This document shows positions 41,987 to 49,400 of a DNA stretch of 64,000 nucleotides, piece by piece. Below the pieces are notes generated by a model that was not told the origin of the DNA, made no database searches, and was given only the letters and a program-made list of their open reading frames with translations. Position 1 is the stretch's first letter. Each line of letters begins with the position of its first letter. The stretch lies in assembly GCA_045537555.1 (NCBI GenBank), contig JAZSPR010000146.1:112883-176882 (forward strand), written 5' to 3'. A program made the position numbers and the translations under genes. Origin of the DNA: UBA1081 sp045537555. GTDB lineage: Bacteria > Bacillota > Clostridia > Oscillospirales > Acutalibacteraceae.

Positions 41987-42255
41987 ATTGTTTCCCCCTT
42001 GCGACTATTCTTTGTAATCATATTTATCATTCCGAGTGCTGTTATGCTGACACCTGCTATATAGTCACGCAGTTCGCTTTCAAACATTATCGGAAGATAA
42101 TCAACACCTTTTCCATTGAGTTTGCACTTTCTCAACGAATACATAAATGTTTCGGAGATTTCATGTAGTGCGAGCTTGTAGCCGGTTTCGTTTTCCACCC
42201 TCTTAACTATATCGGAATAGAGAGTATTTTCTTTTACGGTTTCAAGGCTTTTCAT
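41965..42255 (-). CDS. Small conserved phage protein
   Basis: A 96-residue protein; ATG 42255 with AAAGGAG eight bases upstream is the real start (a longer open frame upstream lies in another gene). It has ETVKENTLYSDIVKRVENET and PIMFESELRDYIAGVSITAL. Helical throughout. I have seen this pattern as an unknown small protein in gut Clostridia prophages; function unknown. Confidence 0.7.
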   Translation of the reverse strand: MKSLETVKENTLYSDIVKRVENETGYKLALHEISETFMYSLRKCKLNGKGVDYLPIMFESELRDYIAGVSITALGMINMITKNSRKGETICVTNAE

Positions 42256-42268
42256 TTTCTTTGCTCCT

Positions 42269-42934
42269 TTAATTTGCATACGGGTTAGACAGACTCCAAT
42301 CATATGGAACTCCGCCTTGCCAACTCTTTGTATAGTGGTTATGTGAACCGTCGCCCTCGAAATAACAATAATCTGCAGGAAGAACTCTGCCGACATCTGC
42401 TGAGCCTTTCTTTTCTGCAATCCATCGTTCAAGCACATCTCTTACAAGCTTTTCGATTTCAGAAGTGACAGGATGCTTTGGGTCGTAGCCGTGAAATTGA
42501 TTTGATGCAGTTACAACCGCTTCTATCGAATTTGGGAATCGTGCATTATCAACTCGATTGAGAATGCACCAAGCAACTGCTGCCATCTCCATTTGTGAAT
42601 CAGTCACAAGTGCTTCTCCATAAACAGTTTTTGCGATTAAAAACACCTCATAGTCAGTGTACGGACGGTATTCATAAGCTTCTGTTATTGTTTCAGATGC
42701 AATCACCGCATGGTCTTCTGTCGCATACTCCGTACATTCTTCGCTTTCATCAATCGTGAAATCTTCTTCATTGACTTCACAAAAAGTTTCCGTTGTATAT
42801 TCTTCAACCATTCCTACATTTTCGCTTGAAGCATTAAAATACGACATCAACGCAATTACAATCACCTCAAAGACGATAATAACCTTCAATACCGTAATCT
42901 CTCCGACTTTTTTCTTATTGACAGTTCTCTTCAT
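42269..42934 (-). CDS. Membrane-anchored SleB-like cell wall hydrolase
   Basis: A 221-residue protein with an N-terminal membrane segment (TVLKVIIVFEVIVIALMSYF, ~13-32), an acidic low-complexity stretch (~35-90), and a C-terminal Hydrolase_2/SleB domain: VFLIAKTVYGEALVTDSQME (catalytic Glu in YGEA), AVAWCILNRVDNARFPNSIE and the C-terminal YDWSLSNPYAN. Such enzymes cleave peptidoglycan. It lies in the early operon next to regulators, far from any lysis cassette. GGAGG precedes ATG 42934. Confidence 0.88.
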   Translation of the reverse strand: MKRTVNKKKVGEITVLKVIIVFEVIVIALMSYFNASSENVGMVEEYTTETFCEVNEEDFTIDESEECTEYATEDHAVIASETITEAYEYRPYTDYEVFLIAKTVYGEALVTDSQMEMAAVAWCILNRVDNARFPNSIEAVVTASNQFHGYDPKHPVTSEIEKLVRDVLERWIAEKKGSADVGRVLPADYCYFEGDGSHNHYTKSWQGGVPYDWSLSNPYAN

Positions 42935-43088
42935 ATGACTGCCTCCTTTTTTTTATTTCGCAACAAAACGGAGAGATGTCAATAACTTCAAGTTTTGCAA
43001 AAGCCTTGTTCAATTCTTCCTGAGTAGAAATGCCGTATTCTTCGATTAAAATTTGCATTATCTTGCTCGGCTTATTCACTGTTGCCAT
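42915..43088 (-). CDS. Small early phage protein
   Basis: A 57-residue protein, MATVNKPSKIMQILIEEYGI start and FAKLEVIDISPFCCEIKKR later. GGAGG lies eight bases before ATG 43088. It overlaps the upstream regulator by 17 bases and the SleB-like gene by 20, so all three are coupled. The first 30 residues form a short helical domain. Unknown function. Confidence 0.65.
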   Translation of the reverse strand: MATVNKPSKIMQILIEEYGISTQEELNKAFAKLEVIDISPFCCEIKKRRQSYEENCQ

Positions 43089-43587
43089 TTGGTCTGCCTC
43101 CGCCTAATGCGATTTCGCCAATTATTTTCAATTCACTGACAGTTGTTGCGAGCTTATCAAGATATTTTATTACTTCCTGAAGTTCAGGCTTTTCATCATC
43201 TGAAACAACGCCGTCTTCGGAAATATCAAGAAGTTTATCTTTGATTTCTTCCAAGTTTTCAATTCGAAGACTGCGAAGAAGCTTTACTGTCACACGGTCA
43301 ATATCGACAACAGATTCAGAAAGAGAATGTCTGCAACCAATCGGGCACTCGTGCAAACAATAATGATTTAAGAGCTGCGGAGCTTTATAAAGGTCAGCCA
43401 TTAAAACTGCTTTGTCTACCGGCATACATTTTGTAAGCCCGAGTTCTGCATCTGCCACAGATGACACTGACATTCCGAGCATTTCGGCTGCACCTTCACG
43501 GCTATATAGCCTCTCGTCGTACATTGCGGCTTTTTTTCTTGCTTCAAACCAAGGATTTCCTGCCGCTTTTGTAGCATCTCTTCCCAT
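43072..43587 (-). CDS. Early regulator with N-terminal HTH
   Basis: A 171-residue protein. Residues ~25-70 are an HTH-like segment (YSREGAAEMLGMSVSSVADA then ELGLTKCMPVDKAVLMADLY), followed by LLNHYCLHECPIGCRHSL with cysteines that may bind metal. The C-terminal half is a helical dimerisation-like region (SLRIENLEEIKDKLLDISED). Second gene of the leftward early operon, in the place of cII/anti-repressor-type regulators. GGAGG precedes ATG 43587. Confidence 0.75.
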   Translation of the reverse strand: MGRDATKAAGNPWFEARKKAAMYDERLYSREGAAEMLGMSVSSVADAELGLTKCMPVDKAVLMADLYKAPQLLNHYCLHECPIGCRHSLSESVVDIDRVTVKLLRSLRIENLEEIKDKLLDISEDGVVSDDEKPELQEVIKYLDKLATTVSELKIIGEIALGGGRPNGNSE

Positions 43588-43677
43588 TTTCTTGCACCTC
43601 CATTTCTTGTATAATTACCATAGTGAGTGAAACACACAACCAAACGGTAAGACGATGATAAAAAAACACCATTACCA

Positions 43678-43935
43678 TTATGCTTGATTGAGTGTACCAA
43701 TTGGTAACTTTTGAGCAAAAAAATCTTTGAGCTGACCATCGAACAGGTATTCATCCAACTGAACGATATCAAACTCAAAAAGTTTAGCAACCGCTATCTT
43801 CTCGGTCTCGGTAAACTTAATTTTGCCACTCTCCTTCTTTTGATAGGAGTGAATCGAGATTTCGAGATAATCGGCTACATATTGCTGTGTATATCCAAGC
43901 CTTGTTCGGGCTCCTTTGATTTCAAGCGGTTTCAT
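43678..43935 (-). CDS. Cro-like HTH regulator
   Basis: An 85-residue XRE-type protein: LEIKGARTRLGYTQQYVADY then LEISIHSYQKKESGKIKFTE is a clear helix-turn-helix of the lambda Cro/repressor class; the tail is short. First gene of the leftward lytic operon, with AAGG upstream of ATG 43935 and promoter 43988-44016. It likely represses the rightward promoter across the shared operator. Confidence 0.85.
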   Translation of the reverse strand: MKPLEIKGARTRLGYTQQYVADYLEISIHSYQKKESGKIKFTETEKIAVAKLFEFDIVQLDEYLFDGQLKDFFAQKLPIGTLNQA

Positions 43936-43987
43936 TATAGTTCACCTTCTTTCTCTCTTTTTGTTAGTTTTGTTACCGACATCATTA

Positions 43988-44016
43988 TTATACATTACCA
44001 ATCGGTAAAAGTCAAT
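43988..44016 (-). promoter_or_regulatory. Leftward early promoter (TTGACT-17-TATAAT)
   Basis: -35 TTGACT (44016-44011), 17-bp spacer, -10 TATAAT (43993-43988). The spacer contains the whole TTACC-N4-GGTAA operator, so repressor binding would block RNA polymerase directly. Drives the Cro-like gene. Confidence 0.85.
43996..44009. promoter_or_regulatory. Repressor operator TTACC-N4-GGTAA
   Basis: A perfect 5+5 palindrome with a 4-bp centre. Half-sites of the same type recur at 43615-43619, 43645-43649, 44096-44100 and 44117-44121, and a second palindromic copy (TACCAATTGGTA) lies inside the Cro-like gene near 43696-43707. Confidence 0.75.
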
Positions 44017-44066
44017 ATATTTATTGCAAGTTTTCGTATTTTTTTTGCGTGTTTTCGTAAAATACA

Positions 44067-44095
44067 TTGCAAAAGTCGCAATGTTTGTATATAAT
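44067..44095 (+). promoter_or_regulatory. Rightward lysogeny promoter (TTGCAA-17-TATAAT)
   Basis: -35 TTGCAA (44067-44072), 17-bp spacer, -10 TATAAT (44090-44095). GGTAA half-sites lie at and just after the -10, so the repressor may autoregulate. Drives the repressor and following genes. Confidence 0.85.
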
Positions 44096-44134
44096 GGTAA
44101 TCAATACTAACATTTCGGTAAAGGGGTGTCCTTT

Positions 44135-44461
44135 ATGGATTATTCAAAATTCAGGGAGAATCTTCGATATCTAATCGAAGCAAGAGGCATGGGTATTACT
44201 GTATTTTCTGAAAAGATAGGCATTCCCACTGCTACAATATCTCGTTATCTGTCCGGCAACAGAACTCCCGACCTTCCTTATGTAATCAGAATCGCAACAT
44301 TCTTTAGTGTGTCTATCGATTGGCTGCTTGGTCTTAACGGTGACAAGTTCGAGATACTTCCACAGGAAATACAGGATATGGCAAGATGCTACCAATTGGC
44401 AAGTCTTGATGACCGCCGTGTTGTTCAAGCAGTATTAAACAAATACCAAAAGGAGAATTAA
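44135..44461 (+). CDS. CI-type XRE repressor (no protease domain)
   Basis: A 108-residue protein. ATG 44135 has AAGGGG eight bases upstream; an in-frame GTG at 44126 is too close to that site. The HTH is clear (MGITVFSEKIGIPTATISRY then LSGNRTPDLPYVIRIATFFS), ending FSVSIDWLLGLNG. There is no LexA/S24-type self-cleavage domain, so induction must go through another route. Divergent from the Cro-like gene. Confidence 0.9.
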   Translation: MDYSKFRENLRYLIEARGMGITVFSEKIGIPTATISRYLSGNRTPDLPYVIRIATFFSVSIDWLLGLNGDKFEILPQEIQDMARCYQLASLDDRRVVQAVLNKYQKEN

Positions 44462-44465
44462 AACA

Positions 44466-45698
44466 ATGACTTACGGTGAGAAAACAGTTCGCTCTGCCGT
44501 TTTTGTAAACGAGCATGGTTCTGCTGAAAAACTGAAACGAACTCCGTTTATGTTTGGCGGTTTTAACGAACTATGGCTTCAGGAACTCATCGCAGAGAAC
44601 CCGAGCATTCTACCCACTGCGGATGTGGGAGCCGAATATGCACCACTTATCTGTATTGGCAGAGAAGTTCCTGTCGGTCGTTGCGAAACAAAAGGGTACA
44701 TCGACAATCTTTATATCTCACCTTCAGGTCATATCGTTATAGTCGAAACAAAATTGTTCCGCAATCAAGAGTCACGCAGGACTGTCGTAGCACAGGTTAT
44801 AGACTATGCAAAGGAATTACAGCAGTGGGATGCTGAAATGCTCAATGAAGTTGCTGCGGACTATTTTTATAAAACAGAGGGACAGGCTGCAAAAATCATA
44901 GATGTTATGGCAAGACATGGATTACTTACAATGTCAGACGAAGCAAAACTTATCGATAATATAAATCGCAACCTTGAATCTGCATCTTTTCTTCTTATGA
45001 TTGTCGGTGACGGAATTCGCACAGGTGTTCAACAGCTTGCAGACTTTCTCAATGAAAACACTTCAATGCGTTTTAATCTTGCACTTGCAGAAATGGAAGT
45101 TTACCAACTTTCAAACGGCGTTGTTGTTGTGCCTAATCTACTGACAAAAACAACGATAATTGAGCGACAACTGACAACAACTGAAAGCATGGGGTTGGCA
45201 TCATATTCAAAACAGGAAAACAACAAACCAAAACCCTACATACAGAAGCCCGTTTTGTCACGCAGAGAGTTTATAAACAGATTTGCCGAGAACGGTGGTT
45301 ACGATGCAGACCTCATTACAGAGTTCATATGCGACATTGAATCAATAGACGGTCTATCTATTGCGATTGCACCTACAGAGCTTACGGTCAGATTTTCTCC
45401 TGATGACGGTCATTCTTATGCTTTGCTTACATTCAGTATTGCATCTGACCATTCTGACATTTGGGTGATGCCGGGAAGAATAAAAGCGGCACTTGAAAAG
45501 CATGGGCGTTTTCCTTTTGAAGCGGACCAATTTCTTGACTTCTACAAAAACTATGTAAATATCCAAAGATGCAAAACACCACCCTATGAAAACATTTCGG
45601 GTTTCTATTATGCAAATGTGGATTCAGTCTTTAAAAATACAAAAAAATTCATCTCTGCTGCAGAGCAGTTTGCTGTTGCAGTCACAGTAAAAGAATAA
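44466..45698 (+). CDS. PD-(D/E)XK-like protein in the lysogeny operon
   Basis: A 410-residue protein. Residues ~75-115 carry a PD-(D/E)XK nuclease core: GYIDNLYISPSGHIVIVETK (D ... ExK) followed by RRTVVAQVIDYAKELQQW. The N-terminus has FMFGGFNELWLQELIAENPS and the C-terminal half is alpha/beta without a known signature (FYKNYVNIQRCKTPPYENIS). AGGAG lies ten bases before the ATG; it follows the repressor by 4 bases, so it should be expressed in the lysogen. That suggests a host-benefit or superinfection-exclusion role. Target unknown. Confidence 0.75.
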   Translation: MTYGEKTVRSAVFVNEHGSAEKLKRTPFMFGGFNELWLQELIAENPSILPTADVGAEYAPLICIGREVPVGRCETKGYIDNLYISPSGHIVIVETKLFRNQESRRTVVAQVIDYAKELQQWDAEMLNEVAADYFYKTEGQAAKIIDVMARHGLLTMSDEAKLIDNINRNLESASFLLMIVGDGIRTGVQQLADFLNENTSMRFNLALAEMEVYQLSNGVVVVPNLLTKTTIIERQLTTTESMGLASYSKQENNKPKPYIQKPVLSRREFINRFAENGGYDADLITEFICDIESIDGLSIAIAPTELTVRFSPDDGHSYALLTFSIASDHSDIWVMPGRIKAALEKHGRFPFEADQFLDFYKNYVNIQRCKTPPYENISGFYYANVDSVFKNTKKFISAAEQFAVAVTVKE

Positions 45699-45711
45699 GG
45701 AGGCATATTTC

Positions 45712-46074
45712 ATGGCAGTATTAAACATGGTTGTAGCAGGTGATTACGAAGACAAGTATGTAAAGTTCAAAAACAAAAAACAGGGGCTTTACATCGTTGG
45801 CAACTTCGGAATGGGTAAAAAAGTATTCATTAACAAAGAAACTGTTGACTATTACGAGGTAGTGGGTGAAGAACAGTATCGAAGCTTCGGAAGTGGTTTG
45901 GCACGAGGCATTGCCGGCGGACTTGCCTTTGGTGGTGTCGGTGCAATTGCAGGAGCCGCTTCTGCAAAGAACAAAGGTTCACACATGGTCTCTGTCGTTT
46001 TCAAAGACGGATTAAAAGCACTTTGCGAACTTGATGACGATATGTTTAAAAACCTTGTTACAGTTCTATACTAA
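45712..46074 (+). CDS. Glycine-zipper small protein in the lysogeny operon
   Basis: A 120-residue protein: a beta-rich N-terminus (DYEDKYVKFKNKKQGLYIVG), a glycine-zipper hydrophobic segment GLARGIAGGLAFGGVGAIAG (~65-85), and a C-terminal strand pair (HMVSVVFKDGLKALCELDD). Glycine zippers often mediate membrane insertion or oligomerisation. TAAGGAGG precedes ATG 45712, 13 bases after the nuclease-like gene, and a terminator follows. A two-gene unit with the nuclease-like protein is likely. Function unknown. Confidence 0.7.
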   Translation: MAVLNMVVAGDYEDKYVKFKNKKQGLYIVGNFGMGKKVFINKETVDYYEVVGEEQYRSFGSGLARGIAGGLAFGGVGAIAGAASAKNKGSHMVSVVFKDGLKALCELDDDMFKNLVTVLY

Positions 46075-46091
46075 TTCGACACACATTGGGT

Positions 46092-46137
46092 AAAGGTAGG
46101 GTGTCGTTATGCGATACCCTGCCTTTAATTTCTTTAA
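46092..46137 (+). terminator. Terminator after the lysogeny operon
   Basis: Long stem AAAGG-t-AGGGT / ACCCT-g-CCTTT closed by a TCG/CGA and TTATG loop (46092-46126), with AATTTCTTTAATTTTT after. Ends the repressor operon before the repeat region. Confidence 0.75.
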
Positions 46138-46144
46138 TTTTTGT

Positions 46145-46255
46145 TTACGATAATGATTACGGTAACGGTTACGATTACGGTTACGGTTATGCATGGATTT
46201 TCCAAAGAATATCTGCGGAGTATCTGTAGGACTGTCCGTGGGACTATCGGAGGAC
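46145..46255 (+). repeat. Second copy of the TTACGG/GTCC repeat element
   Basis: An irregular run of TTACGG/TTACGA units (46155-46189), then TGGATTTTCC, then CTGTAGGACTGTCCGTGGGAC-like palindromic pieces, in the same order as at 4303-4392. It abuts the recombinase and supplies a 23-codon open extension of its reading frame. Confidence 0.75.
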
Positions 46256-46261
46256 TTACTT

Positions 46262-47983
46262 ATGGTGCAAAAATCAATAAAAATTATTGATAAAATTCAG
46301 GAACAAAGGGCTGCTATATACATTCGAGTGTCAACTCATTGGCAGGTCGACAAGGATTCATTGCAGGTTCAAAGGCGAGAACTGATTGCATATGCAGAAA
46401 TGGTGCTCGGTATCAAGGACTATGTCATCTTTGAAGACCCGGGATATTCAGCAAAGAATACAGACAGACCTGCATATCAGCAAATGATGTCACGACTTCG
46501 TACAGGCGAATTTTCGCATCTTCTTGTATGGAAGATTGACCGCATCAGCAGAAATCTTCTTGATTTTACATCAATGTATCAGGAACTCAAGCAGCTTGGC
46601 ATCGTTTTTGTGTCGAAAAACGAGCAATTTGATACGAGTTCAGCTATAGGCGAAGCAATGCTCAAAATCATTCTTGTTTTTGCTGAACTTGAACGAAACA
46701 TGACGGCAGAGCGAGTAACAGCAGTTATGCTGTCAAGAGCAAACAACGGGCAATGGAACGGTGGAAGAATCCCCTTTGGCTATTCTTGGAGCAAGGATAA
46801 TCAAACTTTTACCATCTGCGAAAATGAAAGCAAAATTGTTCGCAAAATGTATAACTTGTATGAACAGCATCAGTCCTTACTGTATGTGGTAAGATACCTG
46901 AACAATGCAGGCATTACAACAAGAAACGGAAAAGAATGGTCACCCACTACTGTTCACATAATTCTTACAAACGCATTCTATATCGGAACCTATACCTACA
47001 ATATGCGAAGAGGCGGCAATCGGCTTGATGTCAGAGAAGAAAGTGAATGGATATCAATTCCCAATCATCATGAGCCGATAATCGAGGTTGAACAATTCGA
47101 GCGTCTTCAGTTAAGTTTGCAGCGTAACAAACGAGGCGGTTCCAATCGAGGCAGTTCAAGAGTCAGCAAACATTCTCATGTTTTTGCAGGGCTTGTAAAA
47201 TGCGGACTGTGTGGTAGCAATTTATCAGCAACACTTGATAAACGCAGAGCTGACGGTTGGCGACCTTCAATCTATGGATGTGCCAAGAGAAGAAACAACT
47301 CGAATGAGTGCCAAAACAAATTTGTATCAGACATAACACTCGGACCATTTGTATTCAACTATATTGCAAACATTATAAGGGCAAAACAAAACATTGAAAG
47401 CATTCGTTCAAAAAAAGCCTTAGAGAAAAAACTTCTTCGAGGTGAAGCGTTTGCAAGCGTAAAGGAAATCGAATCTGAAGGACTCGACACTCTTTACAGT
47501 TTGCTCTTGGACGGTTCAACAGGACTTGAATACAGACCGTCATCTGTTTTCAATGAGAGTGGAGTATCATTAAGCGAACGAAGCATTCTTGAAGAACGCA
47601 GGAGAAAAAACAGTATTGCATTAAATCGACTTCGTGCTTTATACCTTTATGGTGATGAGGAAACACCTGAAAAAGACTTCATTATCGAAAGAACAAAATT
47701 GACGAATGAGATTAACGAAATTGACAGCAAGCTTGAGGCTCTTCGACAAAAAGAATCGGATGCAGAAATCGGTGACGAGTTCCTTGAAAAAGCAAGTTAC
47801 TTTATCATGGTTCAAAATTTGTTACAGGACAAGTACATTGATTATGAAAAATACATCAGAAACATTGACCAAAGCATCCCGATTAACTTCATAAACAGGA
47901 TTATTTCTGCCATTACTGTCGAAAACGGAAAAGTTATGTCAATCAAATTTAGGAACGGAATGACTCACAAATTCATATACTGA
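46262..47983 (+). CDS. Large serine recombinase (phage integrase)
   Basis: A 573-residue recombinase. ATG 46262 has GGAGG eight bases upstream; an in-frame ATG at 46193 lies in the repeat and has no site. Resolvase domain ~15-160 with catalytic Ser24 in YIRVST, then the recombinase domain (GGRIPFGYSW, TVHIILTNAFYIGTYTY), a zinc ribbon (C314, C317, C340, C350 in KCGLCGS and YGCAKRRNNSNEC), and a C-terminal coiled coil. It integrates and, with a partner, excises the phage at short att sites; no excisionase-like directionality factor was recognised. Confidence 0.96.
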   Translation: MVQKSIKIIDKIQEQRAAIYIRVSTHWQVDKDSLQVQRRELIAYAEMVLGIKDYVIFEDPGYSAKNTDRPAYQQMMSRLRTGEFSHLLVWKIDRISRNLLDFTSMYQELKQLGIVFVSKNEQFDTSSAIGEAMLKIILVFAELERNMTAERVTAVMLSRANNGQWNGGRIPFGYSWSKDNQTFTICENESKIVRKMYNLYEQHQSLLYVVRYLNNAGITTRNGKEWSPTTVHIILTNAFYIGTYTYNMRRGGNRLDVREESEWISIPNHHEPIIEVEQFERLQLSLQRNKRGGSNRGSSRVSKHSHVFAGLVKCGLCGSNLSATLDKRRADGWRPSIYGCAKRRNNSNECQNKFVSDITLGPFVFNYIANIIRAKQNIESIRSKKALEKKLLRGEAFASVKEIESEGLDTLYSLLLDGSTGLEYRPSSVFNESGVSLSERSILEERRRKNSIALNRLRALYLYGDEETPEKDFIIERTKLTNEINEIDSKLEALRQKESDAEIGDEFLEKASYFIMVQNLLQDKYIDYEKYIRNIDQSIPINFINRIISAITVENGKVMSIKFRNGMTHKFIY

Positions 47984-47990
47984 TAACAAA

Positions 47991-48022
47991 GCACCGGGCA
48001 TCAAATCATGCTCGGTGCATTT
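47991..48022 (+). terminator. Terminator after the recombinase
   Basis: Stem GCACCGgGCAT / ATGCtCGGTGC (47991-48001 with 48008-48018), followed by ATTTTC. Confidence 0.75.
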
Positions 48023-48137
48023 TCAAAAATCAACATTTTTGGGTATCGCAAAAATAGGCGTTTTCATTAGTTTCGGGTGTCAAACTGATTAAAGATTTTC
48101 ATTATATGCAACATTTTTACAGCAAAAACAGGCATAA
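48023..48137. other. Probable right prophage junction
   Basis: The 115 bases between the recombinase terminator and the queA terminator contain no gene. In prophages with serine integrases the attachment site lies next to the integrase gene, so attR is expected here. Without the left end the crossover core cannot be identified. Confidence 0.35.
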
Positions 48138-48176
48138 AAACACGCCGTAACCCCTTAATTTTAGGGATTTCGGCGT
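48137..48176 (-). terminator. Terminator after queA
   Basis: Stem ACGCCG / CGGCGT (48142-48147 with 48171-48176) enclosing CCCT/AGGG, then GTTTTTAT in the leftward direction. Confidence 0.75.
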
Positions 48177-48200
48177 AAAATAGTCGATTTTGAGCATCCT

Positions 48201-49226
48201 TTATAGTATCAGCATCGCATCTCCGAAGCTGAAAAATCTGTATTGTTCAACTATGGCATTATTATAAGCATTAAGCGTGTTTTCTCTTCCCGCAAAAGCA
48301 GAAACAAGCATAATCAGGGTGCTTTCGGGAAGATGGAAATTTGTGATAAGACCGTCAATACATCTGAATTTATAGCCGGGATAAATAAAAATATTCGTGG
48401 AAGCATCACATTCGGAAAGATTTCCGTTTTCATCAGCCGCTGATTCGAGTGTACGGCATGATGTAGTGCCTACAGCAATGATTCTTCCGCCGTTTTTCTT
48501 TGTATTATTGATTTTTTCAGCTGTTTCTGCAGGGACATAATAATGTTCCGAATGCATTTCATGGTCTTCAATATTTTCAGCTTTAACCGGTCTGAAAGTA
48601 CCGATACCTACATGTAAAGTCACATATGCAACTGTTACACCTTTTTCTTCAATCTTCTTTAAAAGTTCGGGTGTAAAATGAAGTCCTGCAGTAGGTGCGG
48701 CGGCAGAACCGAGCTCTTTTGCATATACAGTCTGATATCTTTCTCTATCTTTGAGTTCATGTGTAATATAATGCGGAAGAGGCATTTCACCGATTCTGTC
48801 AAGAACTTCATAGATATTTGAAGCTTCATACGAAAACTTTGCGATTCTGTTTCCGTTTTCAAGAACCTCAATTACTTCACAATTAAGAATACCGTCACCG
48901 AATGTAAAAGTATCGCCTGTTCTTGCTTTTCTGCCGGGACCCGTGATACACTCCCAATTGTCATCACCGAGGTTATTAAGCATCAGAAATTCAACCTTTG
49001 CACCTGTCGGTTTGATACCGTATAATCTGGCAGGAATAACCTTTGTATTATTAAGAACAAGACAATCACCGGGGCTTAAATATTCAAGAACATCATAAAA
49101 GTTCTTATGTTCAATTTCACCCGAAAAACGGTCAAGATGAAGTAATTTTGACTTATCTCTGTCAGGAATCGGGTCCTGAGCTATCAATTCTTTAGGTAAA
49201 TTGAAATAAAAATCGGATTTTTTCAT
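48201..49226 (-). CDS. queA: S-adenosylmethionine:tRNA ribosyltransferase-isomerase
   Basis: A 341-residue QueA with the full set of family motifs: FNLPKELIAQDPIPDRDKSK, VLNNTKVIPARLYG, ELGSAAAPTAGLHFTPELL, VTLHVGIGTFRPV, HYYVPAETAEKIN and VGTTSCRTLES, with a final ITNFHLPESTLIMLVSAFAG. It transfers the ribosyl part of SAM to preQ1 in tRNA, forming epoxyqueuosine. Full length. The ribosome site is weak. It is the first chromosomal gene beside the prophage. Confidence 0.98.
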   Translation of the reverse strand: MKKSDFYFNLPKELIAQDPIPDRDKSKLLHLDRFSGEIEHKNFYDVLEYLSPGDCLVLNNTKVIPARLYGIKPTGAKVEFLMLNNLGDDNWECITGPGRKARTGDTFTFGDGILNCEVIEVLENGNRIAKFSYEASNIYEVLDRIGEMPLPHYITHELKDRERYQTVYAKELGSAAAPTAGLHFTPELLKKIEEKGVTVAYVTLHVGIGTFRPVKAENIEDHEMHSEHYYVPAETAEKINNTKKNGGRIIAVGTTSCRTLESAADENGNLSECDASTNIFIYPGYKFRCIDGLITNFHLPESTLIMLVSAFAGRENTLNAYNNAIVEQYRFFSFGDAMLIL

Positions 49227-49264
49227 TAAAATTGCACCAAATTTCTAAAAATCTTTTAATTAAG

Positions 49265-49293
49265 TTGACACATAAAGTTAATAGTGATAATAT
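49265..49293 (+). promoter_or_regulatory. asd promoter (TTGACA-17-TAATAT)
   Basis: -35 TTGACA (49265-49270), 17-bp spacer, -10 TAATAT (49288-49293), leaving a leader of about 100 bases before asd. No lysine riboswitch fits in that leader. Confidence 0.75.
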
Positions 49294-49400
49294 AATATAT
49301 ATTATATTGTGGGTAACATGTTTGCAAAACACATTATATTGCAAAACAGACACAATTACAATAGTAAAAAAGAAATTTCTTTTACACGGAGGAAAAATTA

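Larger units (their letters stand above)
1..48136. mobile_element. Prophage of a contractile-tailed phage (left end outside window)
   Basis: A continuous block of phage genes runs from a partial tail fibre gene at position 1 to a large serine recombinase ending at 47983. It contains terminase, portal, capsid, tail sheath, tube, tape measure, baseplate, replication, recombination and repressor genes in the usual modular order. The recombinase terminator (47991-48018) and the queA terminator (48142-48176) bracket the probable right end, so the right attachment site should lie near 48,020-48,140. The left end is not visible and a core sequence cannot be assigned. All structural genes look intact, so an inducible prophage is possible; that is inference. 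Confidence 0.95.

Noticed and set aside
46193..46261. 23-codon N-terminal extension of the serine recombinase
   Set aside because: No Shine-Dalgarno before ATG 46193, codons fall in the repeat, and ATG 46262 has GGAGG at 8 bases and places Ser24 in the family position.
49294..49400. Lysine riboswitch before asd
   Set aside because: The leader is only about 100 bases and shows no multi-helix core; such riboswitches need roughly 170.
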